From Eubacterium multiforme (GTDB lineage: Bacteria > Bacillota > Clostridia > Clostridiales > Clostridiaceae), in assembly GCF_030813415.1 (NCBI RefSeq), contig NZ_JAUSUF010000001.1, positions 124,001-188,000 of the forward strand: 64,000 bases of DNA. The letters are read 5' to 3'. A program made the translations under genes and the position numbers. This document shows, piece by piece, positions 53,761 through 63,696 of the stretch (positions within the stretch are counted from its first letter, which is position 1; the number at the start of each line of letters is the position of its first letter). A model generated the notes under the pieces. The model did no database searches and was not told the DNA's origin. It saw only the letters and a program-made list of their open reading frames with translations.

Positions 53761-56700
53761 TTACATTTTCTTAAATAGTACTCCTAATAGTGCTGCAAAA
53801 ATTCCAAATGCTAAAAATTCAATTGGGTTACTTCCTGTTTGTGATAGTTTTTCTTTGTTTTTTACAGAAACTTTTTCACTTTTAATATTTTCCAAATCAT
53901 TTTTTGATTTATTTTCACCTTTTGAATTTTCAGAAACTTTATTTTGTATTTCTTTATTTTCTTCCCTTTTATTTTCTTTATCTACTTCTAAACTATCTTT
54001 ATTAGCTTTTTTATTATCTACATCACTTTTATTATTAATTATATTTCCATTTTCTACTTTGTCTAAAGGATTATCTTCATTAGTTTTTATATCCTTCCAG
54101 TCCTTTAGTGCAAATAGCATAGGTTCATTAGATGGGATTTTTTCTCCTTCCATAAATGGAGCCATCCATACATCAATGTTACCTTCTTTTCCTTTAACCT
54201 TTACTACTAACTTCTTTATTCCTGCATTAGATTTTTCTTCAGGCTTTTTAGTTAATTTATAAGATTTAGCATCAAGTACTTGAAAAACTGAATTTCCTTT
54301 AGTTAAAAGTTTTACATAAAGTCTCTTCTTACCATCTTTTAGTATGGCAGCCTTTCCACCTTCAACTAATTCAATATCTTTATCAATATGCATTTGCCAA
54401 GCAATTTCTCCAGATCGCTTTAATTTATATTCATCTCTTATAAGAAGTTCTTTTCTATTTATAAATTTAACTCCTCTTTTTATATCTAAAGCTTCTTTTT
54501 CATAAGCCTTAGTCATATCAATTATTCCATAAGGATTATTTGTATTATTTAATTTACTATCAATTATAGGAGAAAAAGCACCAACTTCTTGGTCATAACC
54601 TGAACCTGGATTTATTATTAAAGTATTATGACCTTCTGCTCTCTTTCTATAATAATTCCATCGTCTTCCGCCTTTTTCTTTTTCCCAATATCCTGGTAAA
54701 TTATAATTTCCTTTTCCTAAATCAAGGGCCCATCTAACTCCTAAAGAATCATAAACAAAGGAACCTATATCTAAATCCCCATGAGGTGCTCCATTTAAGC
54801 CGCCTTTAAATCCAACAAAGCTTGAATTAGGATCTTTATAGTCTTTTCTCATTGTTATAACAGCTTGTCTGCTAGGATATGATTTATCTAATTCTTTAGG
54901 GGCTTCTCCTTTATATAAAGAAGGCTTATACCATAATAAATCATATACATTTAATACAGGATCCTTTTTTGACATATAATATTTGTGGTACCATGTTAAA
55001 CTAGGTTTATTTAATTCCTTTGCAAACCAAAGACTTAAATATCCAGCTGGTAATAAATCTTTATCATTATCTGAATAGTTATATTCACCATCTTTTCCTG
55101 TCATAAATATTGGATAATCTGGTGTTTCTTTAATTCCTGGTGCATTTATAAATAGATTATCACCCTTCATTGCAGAACTTACAGATGATAGAAAATACAC
55201 TAAATATCTTGTTCCATAATCCCAATAAGAAATTCCTTCTATTGAATCTCCCTCTGGATAATATTGAGTTAATCCATTTTGAATAGATTTAAATGACTCT
55301 TGAAGAATTTCTTCTGCCATATTGTCATGTTTTTCACCCATAATTGCAAGGGCTCCAGCTGTTAAACCAGTATTACAAACAAAGTTCCAATTATATCCGT
55401 CCTCAACAAAGAAATGTGAATTATTCTTATAATATTGAAGTCCTATACTTAAGGAGTTTTTAACTAAAGCATTTTCAATTATTTCTCTTTGATTATTATT
55501 CATATAATCATAAAGCCAATCAAAACCTATAGATACACCAAAAGATGTCATAGTTGCATCTAGAAAATGCTGATAACTCCAATCAGGATATTTTACACAT
55601 ACATTTTCAAGTTCTAAAATAGCTCTATCTGCATACTTTTTATCGCCTGTTATTCTGTACATAAAAGATAAATCAACAATATTTTTTGATGCAGTAGTAT
55701 CTAATCTTAATCCATCTGGTTTATTATATGGTACTACTTTTGAAGTAACTATATTATCTATTCTTTTCTTTAAAGTATTAAACCACTCTTTAGCATTTTT
55801 ATCTGTATTAACAAGATTTTTTAGTGAATCAAAATCATCTTTTGATGCTAAAAGTCTTGGATGTTCATTTTTAACTAATGACTTAATTTCATTTAAAGAA
55901 GGAGCAACAAATATTCTTCCCTCTGCTATAGTTTCATTTCCATAATTATCTTTAACTTTAACCTTAACAGAATCATATCCATTAAAATCTTTATTTGGTT
56001 TATATGTATATTTATCTTTATTAATTACAAATGTTCCATTTTGAGGCATAGATACTATTTCAAAAGTTAATTTATCTCCCTCTGGATCCTTTGCATTAAA
56101 TTCTTTATCATTTACTAATTCATTTTCATTTAATTTAATATTAAAATTTTTAAATTCAGGTGCTTTATTTATCTTTTCTATTTCTAAATCAACCTTATAA
56201 ACTGCAAAATTTTCATCTTTATCCTTTACAACTACTGTAAAACTATCTTTTCCACTATAATCTTTATTAGGATAATATTTAAAACTTCCATCTTCTTTAA
56301 AATCTACATTTCCAAAAGAAGGCTTACTTAGCACTGAATATTTTAATTCTAATCCTATTAATGATTTACCTTGAATTTTACCTTCTATAGTTTTATTTTC
56401 TTTTCCTTTTAAAGTTCCTATATCATTTATCTTTATTTTATCTGATTCTCCAACTACTGTTGGCACTTCAATTTTAATATTACTATTTTTATGTTTTACA
56501 ACTATATTGCTTGTTCCATTATTAATTCCTTTTATAACTCCATCTTTATCAACAGTTGCAACATTAGTATTTGAACTTTCAAAAGTAACATCCTTATCTG
56601 TTGAATCACTAGGATTATATGTTAATGATAATTTTTTAGTTTCACCTTTATTTATTTTAACTAAAGTAGGATTAACTTCTATCTTCTCTGTTTTAATATA

Positions 56701-57828
56701 TTTATCAATATTTATATTATCAATCCAAACCTTACCTTCTGCATCATCATATAAATATTCGAAAATAATGCTTCCTAACTTTTCTTTTGGAAGGTCTATA
56801 ATATAATCAAAGTTTTCCCAATCCATTGATTCTTTAACCTTTATAGGAATCATGCCCATAGGTTCTACTTTATTTCCTTTTGTATCTTTATATTGAAGTC
56901 TTAATGTAAGTCCTTTTCCTTTAAAGTTTTCAGTTTTAATAAATTGGCTTACTTTAATTGATTTTCCTTGTACATCATCTGGAATATCTTTAATTGTTTG
57001 ATTAAGTGTTCCTCTGCCTGTTTTTCCACTTACAGCATTTTCAATCTTAACAGAAGATTTTCCTTCCTTGAAAACTGCCTTATCAATAGTCATTGAAAGT
57101 TTACTACTTCCACTTTCCCATTTACCCCATTTATCAGGAGTACCATCAGTTTTTGCTTTTTCAAAATTATTATTTTCTAAAATATTATTTATATTATTAT
57201 TTTTAGAAACATTCATATTTTTAATAGCAGTTAATGTTGGCTTATTAAAATATACTTTTCCTGTACTATTATTTGAAATATAATTTTCTATTTTTAATCC
57301 GCAAACATCTACTCCACCTATTTTTTCTGGTATATCTAATTCATATTTAAGTTCTTTCCAATCTGATGTACCAGTAACTTTAGGAGACAATTCAAACATA
57401 TCAATTTTCTGATTGCTACTGTTTACTATTTGTAATCTAATATGTGCTCCAGTTCCTTTAAAATTTTCAGTTTTTACCCATTCTGTAAAGCTATATTTTT
57501 TGTTTAATTCATTTTTAGATAAATTAACTGTTTGATAAACTATTACAGGGTTAGAATTGTTATTATTTAAATTAACAACTAAGGAGTTTGGATCTTTTTT
57601 ATAATCTTTATTTGATACTGAAATATCATAATTATTACCTTTCCCATAAACATTCCAGTAATCCGGTTTACTATCTGAATTTCCATCTAAATATGTATGA
57701 TTTTTTACTAAGTTATTTGTATTTACATCTGCTAATGCTAATTTACCTGGCATAAACAAATTAAATAAAAATACAAAAGATAACAACTCAGCAATTTTTC
57801 TTTTATATGTATTCATTTTTAATTTCAC
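53761..57828 (-). CDS. Giant wall-anchored heparinase II/III-family polysaccharide lyase
   Basis: 1355 aa. Signal peptide (1-33), two carbohydrate-binding-type beta domains (about 35-200 and 215-375), a BIG2 Ig-like domain (380-460; TEKIEVNPTLVKINKGETKKL), two cadherin/tandem Ig-like repeats (470-555, 560-645), an alpha-helical lyase domain with a Hepar_II_III beta domain (650-1230; SFVYDSLGVRWALDLGKGNYN and GHNTLIINPG), a charged Lys/Glu/Asn linker, and an LSQTG sortase signal with membrane helix and KKM tail. GTG start after GGGGGAG. Likely degrades host or dietary glycosaminoglycan-type polymers at the cell surface. A cre-like site precedes it. Confidence 0.9.
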   Translation of the reverse strand: MKLKMNTYKRKIAELLSFVFLFNLFMPGKLALADVNTNNLVKNHTYLDGNSDSKPDYWNVYGKGNNYDISVSNKDYKKDPNSLVVNLNNNNSNPVIVYQTVNLSKNELNKKYSFTEWVKTENFKGTGAHIRLQIVNSSNQKIDMFELSPKVTGTSDWKELKYELDIPEKIGGVDVCGLKIENYISNNSTGKVYFNKPTLTAIKNMNVSKNNNINNILENNNFEKAKTDGTPDKWGKWESGSSKLSMTIDKAVFKEGKSSVKIENAVSGKTGRGTLNQTIKDIPDDVQGKSIKVSQFIKTENFKGKGLTLRLQYKDTKGNKVEPMGMIPIKVKESMDWENFDYIIDLPKEKLGSIIFEYLYDDAEGKVWIDNINIDKYIKTEKIEVNPTLVKINKGETKKLSLTYNPSDSTDKDVTFESSNTNVATVDKDGVIKGINNGTSNIVVKHKNSNIKIEVPTVVGESDKIKINDIGTLKGKENKTIEGKIQGKSLIGLELKYSVLSKPSFGNVDFKEDGSFKYYPNKDYSGKDSFTVVVKDKDENFAVYKVDLEIEKINKAPEFKNFNIKLNENELVNDKEFNAKDPEGDKLTFEIVSMPQNGTFVINKDKYTYKPNKDFNGYDSVKVKVKDNYGNETIAEGRIFVAPSLNEIKSLVKNEHPRLLASKDDFDSLKNLVNTDKNAKEWFNTLKKRIDNIVTSKVVPYNKPDGLRLDTTASKNIVDLSFMYRITGDKKYADRAILELENVCVKYPDWSYQHFLDATMTSFGVSIGFDWLYDYMNNNQREIIENALVKNSLSIGLQYYKNNSHFFVEDGYNWNFVCNTGLTAGALAIMGEKHDNMAEEILQESFKSIQNGLTQYYPEGDSIEGISYWDYGTRYLVYFLSSVSSAMKGDNLFINAPGIKETPDYPIFMTGKDGEYNYSDNDKDLLPAGYLSLWFAKELNKPSLTWYHKYYMSKKDPVLNVYDLLWYKPSLYKGEAPKELDKSYPSRQAVITMRKDYKDPNSSFVGFKGGLNGAPHGDLDIGSFVYDSLGVRWALDLGKGNYNLPGYWEKEKGGRRWNYYRKRAEGHNTLIINPGSGYDQEVGAFSPIIDSKLNNTNNPYGIIDMTKAYEKEALDIKRGVKFINRKELLIRDEYKLKRSGEIAWQMHIDKDIELVEGGKAAILKDGKKRLYVKLLTKGNSVFQVLDAKSYKLTKKPEEKSNAGIKKLVVKVKGKEGNIDVWMAPFMEGEKIPSNEPMLFALKDWKDIKTNEDNPLDKVENGNIINNKSDVDNKKANKDSLEVDKENKREENKEIQNKVSENSKGENKSKNDLENIKSEKVSVKNKEKLSQTGSNPIEFLAFGIFAALLGVLFKKM

Positions 57829-57879
57829 AAATATTCTCCCCCTTTAAATATTTATTACAAAAAAAATTATATATTATTA

Positions 57880-57893
57880 TTTAAACGTTATCA
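57880..57893 (-). promoter_or_regulatory. cre-like site before the heparinase-family gene
   Basis: TTTAAACGTTATCA fits TGWAARCGYTWWCW at 13 of 14 positions (T for G at position 2), 52 bases before the start codon. Suggests catabolite control by CcpA. Confidence 0.5.
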
Positions 57894-58022
57894 ACAACAT
57901 TTTATACATTTTTTCATTTAAATTAAATATTTTTTAATAAACATACCTTTATAATACCAATTTATTATAAATTTTCAAAGTTATATTTTACCTAATTAGC
58001 TTTTTATATTTTTTGTATAAAA

Positions 58023-58049
58023 AAAGGAGACAAATATATTGCCTCCTTT
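58023..58049 (-). terminator. Terminator of the penicillin-binding protein gene
   Basis: AAAGGAG (58023-58029) and CTCCTTT (58043-58049), extended inwards by CAA/TTG, followed on the minus strand by TTTT. Confidence 0.75.
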
Positions 58050-58056
58050 GAAACTA

Positions 58057-60069
58057 TTATTTTAAATAAGATTCTAAAATTCTTTTTACTCTTGGCGTAA
58101 CTGCATGAGATCCACCTTGATTTTTAACATCTTCTAAAATCATTGAAATTGCAATTTTTGAATCCTTTGTATCAACTGCTACAAACCATCCATTTTCTTT
58201 TCCATTTTTATCATTTTGACTACTTTTAATTTCAGCAGTTCCAGTTTTACCAGCTAAACTAATTCCTGGTATTTTTGCATCTGTAGCTGTTCCTCCTGCA
58301 CCATTTATTGGAGCTTCAAAAACTTTTACAAGCTCATCTAAATATTTTTTATCAATTGCAGATTTTTTCCAAACCTTAGCTTCCCCATCAATACTTGTAA
58401 CTAATCTTGCCTTCATAATGTCACCATTATTTCCAAGTGCACTATAAGCTAATGCCATATTTAAAGGTGTTACTAAAACTTGACCTTGTCCATATCCTGT
58501 ATCTGCTAAAGCTATATTATCTTTTATTTTACCATCATTTGAAATTTGAGAATTTTCCATTGGATATCCACAATCAAGTTTTTCTCCTATTCCAAATTTT
58601 TTAGCACCATTTATAAGATTTTCACTTCCAATATCTAAGGCAACTTGAGCAAAATAAATATTATCTGAATACTTAACTGCATCAAGTAAATTTACTGGTT
58701 TTCCTGGATCATCAACTCTTGTAACTTTATAATCTCCCCATGTACTATCCTTTTGCCAAGTAGTTCCTTTAATATCTTTTCCTTCATCTGGTTTAATCTT
58801 TCCGTCTTCTAAACCAGTTGCAGCAGTTATAAGTTTAAATGTAGAACCTGGTGAATATGCTTTACTAAATCTATTTTGTTCTGCTGCATATTTTGTATCT
58901 TCTAAATTCTTCTTTTCAGTTTTTGTAATGTATGTTGTAAACATATTTGAATCATAAGAAGGAGCACTTACCATTGCTAATATTTCTCCATTCTTTGGGT
59001 TAACAGCTGTAGCTGCACCCTTTTGTCCATTCATTTCATCATATGCTTTCTTTTGAAGTTTTGAATCTATAGAAAGTTTTATATCTTTACCATTTTTTGC
59101 ATCCTGCTTAAATACTGATATTTTTTCATTTCCTCTTTCTATATATATTTCTCCACCATTTTCTTTTCTTAATGTATCTTCATAAACTTGTTCTAATCCA
59201 CTTTTACCTATATAGCTACCTTGTGTATATCCTTTATCCTTCATTTTTCCAAGTTCTTCTGCTGTAATTGGTCCTATATATCCTACTAATCTACCAAAGG
59301 CTTCTCCACCATTATATATTCTAGAAATTGTATTTTGAACTAAAATTCCATCTCCTTCACGATTTTCAAACTTTTTAACTTTATCATCTGATGAAGGTAT
59401 TTTAACTATTTCTACAAATTGTCCTGGATTTTTATTTGCCTCAAGTTTTTTATTTATTGTATCTTCACTTATATCAAGGGTTTTTGCCATATCTTTTATT
59501 TTTGCTTCTTTATTTTTTTGATTAAATACAGCTGGATGTATTCCTATAACACTAACCTTTCCATCCTCTGCTAATACTTTTCCATTTCTGTCTAATATTT
59601 TTCCTCTAGTTCCTTTATAAGTTTCAACTTTAACCTTATCTCCATTAACCATTTTAGGGAATATTAAATCATCATTCCACTGAACTTTATACCCATCATC
59701 ACCTTTTACTACAACAGCTTTAAAGTCCTTTAAATCAACCTTTCCAGCTACAGTATTCATAGTTAATGTAAATGGTATATCTACTTTCCCATCATTTTTC
59801 TTAGCTTCTCCTGGAGTTATTGATATATTACTGGCTCCAATTGCTCCATAAATATTTGTATATCTACTTACAAATTGTTCTTCAGTAATTTTACTTTTAG
59901 AATCACTGCTAAGGATTTGGTACATACCTTTAAAATCCTTTTCAGTCCACTTTTGCTTATAAGTATTGAATGCTTCATTAGCTTTATTAGTGCTTGTACA
60001 TCCTATTAAAAATGCTGACATTCCAAAAATCATTAATATTGCTAAAATTAACTTCTTAGAAATTCTCAT
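58057..60069 (-). CDS. Class B penicillin-binding protein with MecA-type N domain
   Basis: 670-aa transpeptidase that cross-links peptidoglycan outside the membrane. A lipoprotein signal (lipobox LIGC, C24) is followed by an NTF2-like MecA_N domain (about 30-145), a PBP dimer domain (150-330; TRGKILDRNGKVLAEDGKV) and the transpeptidase with SPGSTFKL (SxxK), YSDNIYF (SxN) and LAGKTGTAE (KTG). The layout resembles PBP3 and PBP2a-like low-affinity enzymes; resistance is not implied. AAGGAGG site. Single gene. Confidence 0.93.
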   Translation of the reverse strand: MRISKKLILAILMIFGMSAFLIGCTSTNKANEAFNTYKQKWTEKDFKGMYQILSSDSKSKITEEQFVSRYTNIYGAIGASNISITPGEAKKNDGKVDIPFTLTMNTVAGKVDLKDFKAVVVKGDDGYKVQWNDDLIFPKMVNGDKVKVETYKGTRGKILDRNGKVLAEDGKVSVIGIHPAVFNQKNKEAKIKDMAKTLDISEDTINKKLEANKNPGQFVEIVKIPSSDDKVKKFENREGDGILVQNTISRIYNGGEAFGRLVGYIGPITAEELGKMKDKGYTQGSYIGKSGLEQVYEDTLRKENGGEIYIERGNEKISVFKQDAKNGKDIKLSIDSKLQKKAYDEMNGQKGAATAVNPKNGEILAMVSAPSYDSNMFTTYITKTEKKNLEDTKYAAEQNRFSKAYSPGSTFKLITAATGLEDGKIKPDEGKDIKGTTWQKDSTWGDYKVTRVDDPGKPVNLLDAVKYSDNIYFAQVALDIGSENLINGAKKFGIGEKLDCGYPMENSQISNDGKIKDNIALADTGYGQGQVLVTPLNMALAYSALGNNGDIMKARLVTSIDGEAKVWKKSAIDKKYLDELVKVFEAPINGAGGTATDAKIPGISLAGKTGTAEIKSSQNDKNGKENGWFVAVDTKDSKIAISMILEDVKNQGGSHAVTPRVKRILESYLK

Positions 60070-60198
60070 ATTTTCCTCCTTAAGTTTTATGTAATTGTAT
60101 AAATTATACCATATTATTCTAAGGTAAAAAAACTATTAACCTAAGTTACTTTTCTATTTAATTATAGAATTTTAATCATTTTAATATATAAAATAGCC

Positions 60199-60232
60199 AA
60201 AAAACCTTTTATAATTAATTAAAAGGTTTTTT
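60199..60232 (-). terminator. Terminator of the alarmone synthetase gene
   Basis: AAAAAACCTTTT and AAAAGGTTTTTT pair perfectly around an A/T loop. Confidence 0.85.
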
Positions 60233-60264
60233 ATAATTAATTCATTATTTTACTGTAATATTTA

Positions 60265-61077
60265 CTATTTTTCTATAATCTCTAACTGACGTCTAAGTTC
60301 TTTAATTTCCTCTTCCTTTGACTCAATTAAATTTTTATAATCAACTTCTTTTTTATCCCATTCTTTATTAAGAGTATTTATTAAAGATGCCATCTCATCT
60401 GCACTTCCAATTATTCTATTAAATAGGAGTAAATTTGATTTTAATAATTCAGGTATTTCATTATGGGAATATCTTAGTCTATGATCTATTTCACCATAAC
60501 CTTCTTCAAAAATAGTTCTAACTTGTATCTCTGCAATTACTTTTTGATTTGTTGGATAAAATTCCACTAAATAATGAACTGACCTATACCCTGACTGTCT
60601 TGATCTAACTTCTATCCCTAAATCATCAAATATTTTTGTATTATCCCCATCTCTAACATTTGCTGTTATCTCTATAACCTTCCATGTATTAATTATAAAA
60701 TCATGGATTTCTTCCCACTGCTCTTTAAATATATGTATAACCCTTATTCCTATTAAATCATTAATTTCATTTTTATAATTGTTAACTGTAAAAGAAAATT
60801 CTTCTCCATACTTTTCTTTTCTATCCTTTGTTTTTCTTATAACTTTTTCAATTAATCTATAAGGCATTTTTATTCTTGATTTAACAGAATGGACACTATC
60901 ATTAGAACGTAAAATATTAGCTATAAAATTTGCCTGATTTTCATAAGATTCTATATATTTTATATAATCATTGTATATTTCTTCTAAGTTTTCCATTTTA
61001 ATTTTATTTTCTTTTATAAGTTCCTTACAATCTGAATATTTACTTAAAAATTCATCACTATTAAATTTATTTTTCAT
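60265..61077 (-). CDS. Small alarmone synthetase (GTP pyrophosphokinase, RelQ/YjbM type)
   Basis: 270 aa. RelA/SpoT synthetase domain only, without HD hydrolase, TGS or ACT domains. Synthetase motifs are RIKMPYRLIEKVIRK (near 68), NDLIGIRVIHIF (near 110), RQSGYRSVHYLVEF (near 160) and EIQVRTIFEEGYGEIDHRL (near 182). It makes (p)ppGpp from GTP/GDP under stress. A C-terminal coiled coil (about 235-268) is longer than in RelQ of other bacteria. Single gene with own terminator. Confidence 0.92.
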   Translation of the reverse strand: MKNKFNSDEFLSKYSDCKELIKENKIKMENLEEIYNDYIKYIESYENQANFIANILRSNDSVHSVKSRIKMPYRLIEKVIRKTKDRKEKYGEEFSFTVNNYKNEINDLIGIRVIHIFKEQWEEIHDFIINTWKVIEITANVRDGDNTKIFDDLGIEVRSRQSGYRSVHYLVEFYPTNQKVIAEIQVRTIFEEGYGEIDHRLRYSHNEIPELLKSNLLLFNRIIGSADEMASLINTLNKEWDKKEVDYKNLIESKEEEIKELRRQLEIIEK

Positions 61078-61182
61078 ATATTTGTACTCCTATTGTATTA
61101 AATTTTAATTTTATTATATCACTAATAAATCTTTATAATTTTTAATATTTTATATAAAGAACAATTTTTAGAGGATGTTTTA

Positions 61183-62115
61183 ATGAATTTAATGTACCTA
61201 TCTAAACTTTATAGGCTTAATAAATTAAACTATAACAATAATATTTTATCTATTTTATTATTACTTTTAATCTACAAAAATAATCAAAATAAAGCTAATT
61301 TTAAAGATACTTCATCTAATTTAAATACTGATACTATTTATTGCAAAACAAAAAATAATGGCACTCCTATAAAAAAAACAAAAGAAGTACAATTTAATCA
61401 TAATTTTATAAACAAAACTAAAAAATCAGAAACTAAAAGTAACTATGATATAAAAGATAAGACTACCTTATTTTCAGATACATATAAAAATACAAATCTT
61501 AATAATAGTATACATTTTATTAAAAACATTATTAATGATATTCATCATCTTAGTAATGCTACAATTATAACTAATAATGAATTAGATACCTATAACAATA
61601 TACCTTCAAGTAATGCAGTGAATAAACAAAAAATAAAGATTTTAAAATTATTAGTTAAATGTCATATTAATGATTCCTTTAAAGGAACTATAAAGTTTTC
61701 TAATTATATACACGAAATAACTAATATAGAAAATAAATTAATACTAACAGAAAACCTCCTTCTTCTTCATATTAATGAGGAAAATAAAGGAACTTTATTT
61801 TTAGATGGTTATTTAGAAACTAGTATTGATTACTCAATTCCCCTATCCTTTAATGTTCCACTAAAATGTAAAATTAGTAATTATGTAGTACGAACTCCCT
61901 TTAAAATATCAAAACCCATTAATTTAGAATATAAAATTACAGATATAAAAAATGCTTTTTCTAATTTAGATTTTTCTCTTTCTAATATATCTTTTAATAT
62001 GAGAAATATCTATTTAGATACTAAACCCCTAGAGGAACTTATAAATCTACACAAAGAATTTCATATAACTATAAATGTAAATTATGATTTGGAACTTTTC
62101 AAAGAGAATATTTAA
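61183..62115 (+). CDS. Spore-coat-like protein, paralogue of the 62224 product
   Basis: 310 aa, unusually rich in Asn, Lys and Ile. No assigned family. Its second half shares a pattern with the downstream protein: GTLFLDGYLETSIDYSIPLSFNVPLKC here against GTLYVEGYILKNVQYATPIV there, followed by a beta-rich domain. The first 130 residues are low-complexity and probably disordered. AGAGG site. The two genes are 108 bases apart and co-directional. A spore-surface role is inferred only from that resemblance and the Clostridium setting. Confidence 0.6.
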   Translation: MNLMYLSKLYRLNKLNYNNNILSILLLLLIYKNNQNKANFKDTSSNLNTDTIYCKTKNNGTPIKKTKEVQFNHNFINKTKKSETKSNYDIKDKTTLFSDTYKNTNLNNSIHFIKNIINDIHHLSNATIITNNELDTYNNIPSSNAVNKQKIKILKLLVKCHINDSFKGTIKFSNYIHEITNIENKLILTENLLLLHINEENKGTLFLDGYLETSIDYSIPLSFNVPLKCKISNYVVRTPFKISKPINLEYKITDIKNAFSNLDFSLSNISFNMRNIYLDTKPLEELINLHKEFHITINVNYDLELFKENI

Positions 62116-62223
62116 AATATAATTTTTGGTAAATATATGTTGTATTTTGTAACTTTTTATTTTCTATTTAATAATATATATTATAAGTTTTAATTAAACA
62201 AAAGATTATTATGAGGTGATAAA

Positions 62224-62991
62224 ATGAGCTCAGTATGTAAAGAAAGATTTCCAGATAATGCTTGTGCAGAAGATATAATTGTTAATTCTCAATCTTTTAA
62301 TGCTGTTAATACAGTTACTGCAGCACCTGCTACTTTCCAAGCTAAAGTTCCTGTATTAGTTGCAACTGCAATTGTTAATCAACCAATAAGAGATTCAATT
62401 TGCATTCCAGAAAGATTTTATAGTATAAAGGCAGTTTCAAGAAGACCTATATTAACTCAATGTTATGTTGTTGTAAACACTCCAGTTACAACACCTATTA
62501 CTGGTACTCTATATGTAGAAGGATATATTTTAAAAAATGTTCAATATGCAACTCCAATAGTTACAACACCTACTCCTACACCTCCATGTTGTGAGGAAGC
62601 AGAGGAATGTTTAGCATTTAGAAATGACTATAATGATTTAACAGCAAAAATTAAATTTGACTTTGCAGTTCCAGTAACACTTTCAAGAGTTATTCTAGCA
62701 ACTCCAGCTACAGTTGATCAAAGAGCAATATTTAAAGATTGTCATAAACAATGTGATAGTGGAACTATAAGTGAATCAGATTGTGAAAAAATTTATTCTC
62801 AAAATGTTCAATTACAAGAACCTTTTACTTGTGAATTAAATAGTTATTCTATAAATGAAGCATTTATATCTAAAGTAACTTGTGATGAAGATGATACTAA
62901 TTTATTTGACACAATAGTTGAAAAATTAAATTTAAATTTAAATATTTCTATTTTCCAACTTCAAAACAGAGCTATAACTATACCAGGTTAA
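62224..62991 (+). CDS. CsxC/exosporium-type spore protein
   Basis: 255 aa. Ten or more cysteines, including PPCCEEAEEC and CHKQCDSG. Beta-rich with two related segments (VSRRPILTQCYVVVNTPVTTPITGTLYVEGYILKN..., then NDLTAKIKFDFAVPVTLSRVILATPATVDQRA), a layout seen in clostridial exosporium proteins of the CsxC kind and of the SPOCS/DUF3794 group. No signal peptide, as expected for coat proteins made in the mother cell. GAGGTG site. No clear sigma-K promoter is legible. Identity of the family is tentative. Confidence 0.6.
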   Translation: MSSVCKERFPDNACAEDIIVNSQSFNAVNTVTAAPATFQAKVPVLVATAIVNQPIRDSICIPERFYSIKAVSRRPILTQCYVVVNTPVTTPITGTLYVEGYILKNVQYATPIVTTPTPTPPCCEEAEECLAFRNDYNDLTAKIKFDFAVPVTLSRVILATPATVDQRAIFKDCHKQCDSGTISESDCEKIYSQNVQLQEPFTCELNSYSINEAFISKVTCDEDDTNLFDTIVEKLNLNLNISIFQLQNRAITIPG

Positions 62992-63026
62992 ACTCATTAG
63001 TTAATTTTTCATTGTAATATAAAAGA

Positions 63027-63063
63027 GGAGTTAATTTAAATAAATTTTATTTAAATTAACTCC
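63027..63063. terminator. Bidirectional terminator
   Basis: GGAGTTAATTTAAAT (63027-63041) and ATTTAAATTAACTCC (63049-63063) are perfect complements with a seven-base loop, between the spore-type gene and the 54-residue gene. Confidence 0.85.
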
Positions 63064-63089
63064 TTAATAACTTAAGTCTATATTTATAA

Positions 63090-63254
63090 TTAATCATCAC
63101 TACATACACACATTGAATTCATTATTTCTATTATTTCTTCCTTTGAAAGAGAAGCATAATATTTATCATAATGATCCTCAGAACAAAATGTTCCTATTTT
63201 ATTTTCATATCCATCTCCTTCTATATCTTTTTTACAATACAAACATTTTTTCAT
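63090..63254 (-). CDS. 54-residue cysteine-rich small protein
   Basis: Short gene with ATG at 63254 and AGGAGAG seven bases before it. The protein begins MKKCLYCKKDI and continues GTFCSEDHYDKYY, then ends SMCVCSDD. C4/C7 with C24 and H28 look like a small zinc-ribbon or treble-clef site; C49/C51 are extra. Codon use matches neighbours. Function unknown, perhaps a zinc-stabilised regulator or metal-binding protein. Confidence 0.7.
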   Translation of the reverse strand: MKKCLYCKKDIEGDGYENKIGTFCSEDHYDKYYASLSKEEIIEIMNSMCVCSDD

Positions 63255-63440
63255 AACTAATCTCTCCTTTATTAATTTATAAAATAATTATACCACTATT
63301 CTTTTAATCACCTTATAAGAAGCCTTAGTAAGCCTTTACATAAATTTGAAAATATAGTATAATATTAATATAGAATATATTAAATATTCTATATTATATA
63401 AGTTAAACTTATAAATATATTATAAAAGGGGATGTTTTTT

Positions 63441-63638
63441 ATGACTAAATTAAAAAATAAAAACCCAATTGTTTCTCCAAAATCAATAATTATTAATTTA
63501 GGAACTATCTGTATATTATGTGGTATTACATCCTTTATTTTCGATTTTATGTCTGTAATAAATACTCATGGTGGATTAGCTATTGCTACTATATTAAGTG
63601 GAACTTTCTGTTTATTTATTGGAAGTATGCAAGACTAA
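63441..63638 (+). CDS. Small two-helix membrane protein
   Basis: 65 aa from the ATG at 63441, eight bases after GGGGA; an ATG at 63432 touches the site. Two hydrophobic segments (about residues 18-40 and 45-62) with a short NTHGGLA turn. Not recognised. Own terminator downstream. Confidence 0.6.
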   Translation: MTKLKNKNPIVSPKSIIINLGTICILCGITSFIFDFMSVINTHGGLAIATILSGTFCLFIGSMQD

Positions 63639-63652
63639 CATATATTTATATA

Positions 63653-63686
63653 AAAATACTCTAGGAAATTATTCCTAGAGTATTTT
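63653..63686. terminator. Bidirectional terminator
   Basis: AAAATACTCTAGGAA and TTCCTAGAGTATTTT, perfect 15-bp arms around ATTA, between convergent genes. Confidence 0.9.
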
Positions 63687-63696
63687 CTATTATAAT

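Noticed and set aside
53855-54262. Hydrophobic plus-strand frame opposite the Lys/Glu linker of the heparinase-family gene
   Set aside because: Ser/Leu/Phe-rich composition is simply the complement of a Lys/Glu/Asn-rich linker, without a start context.
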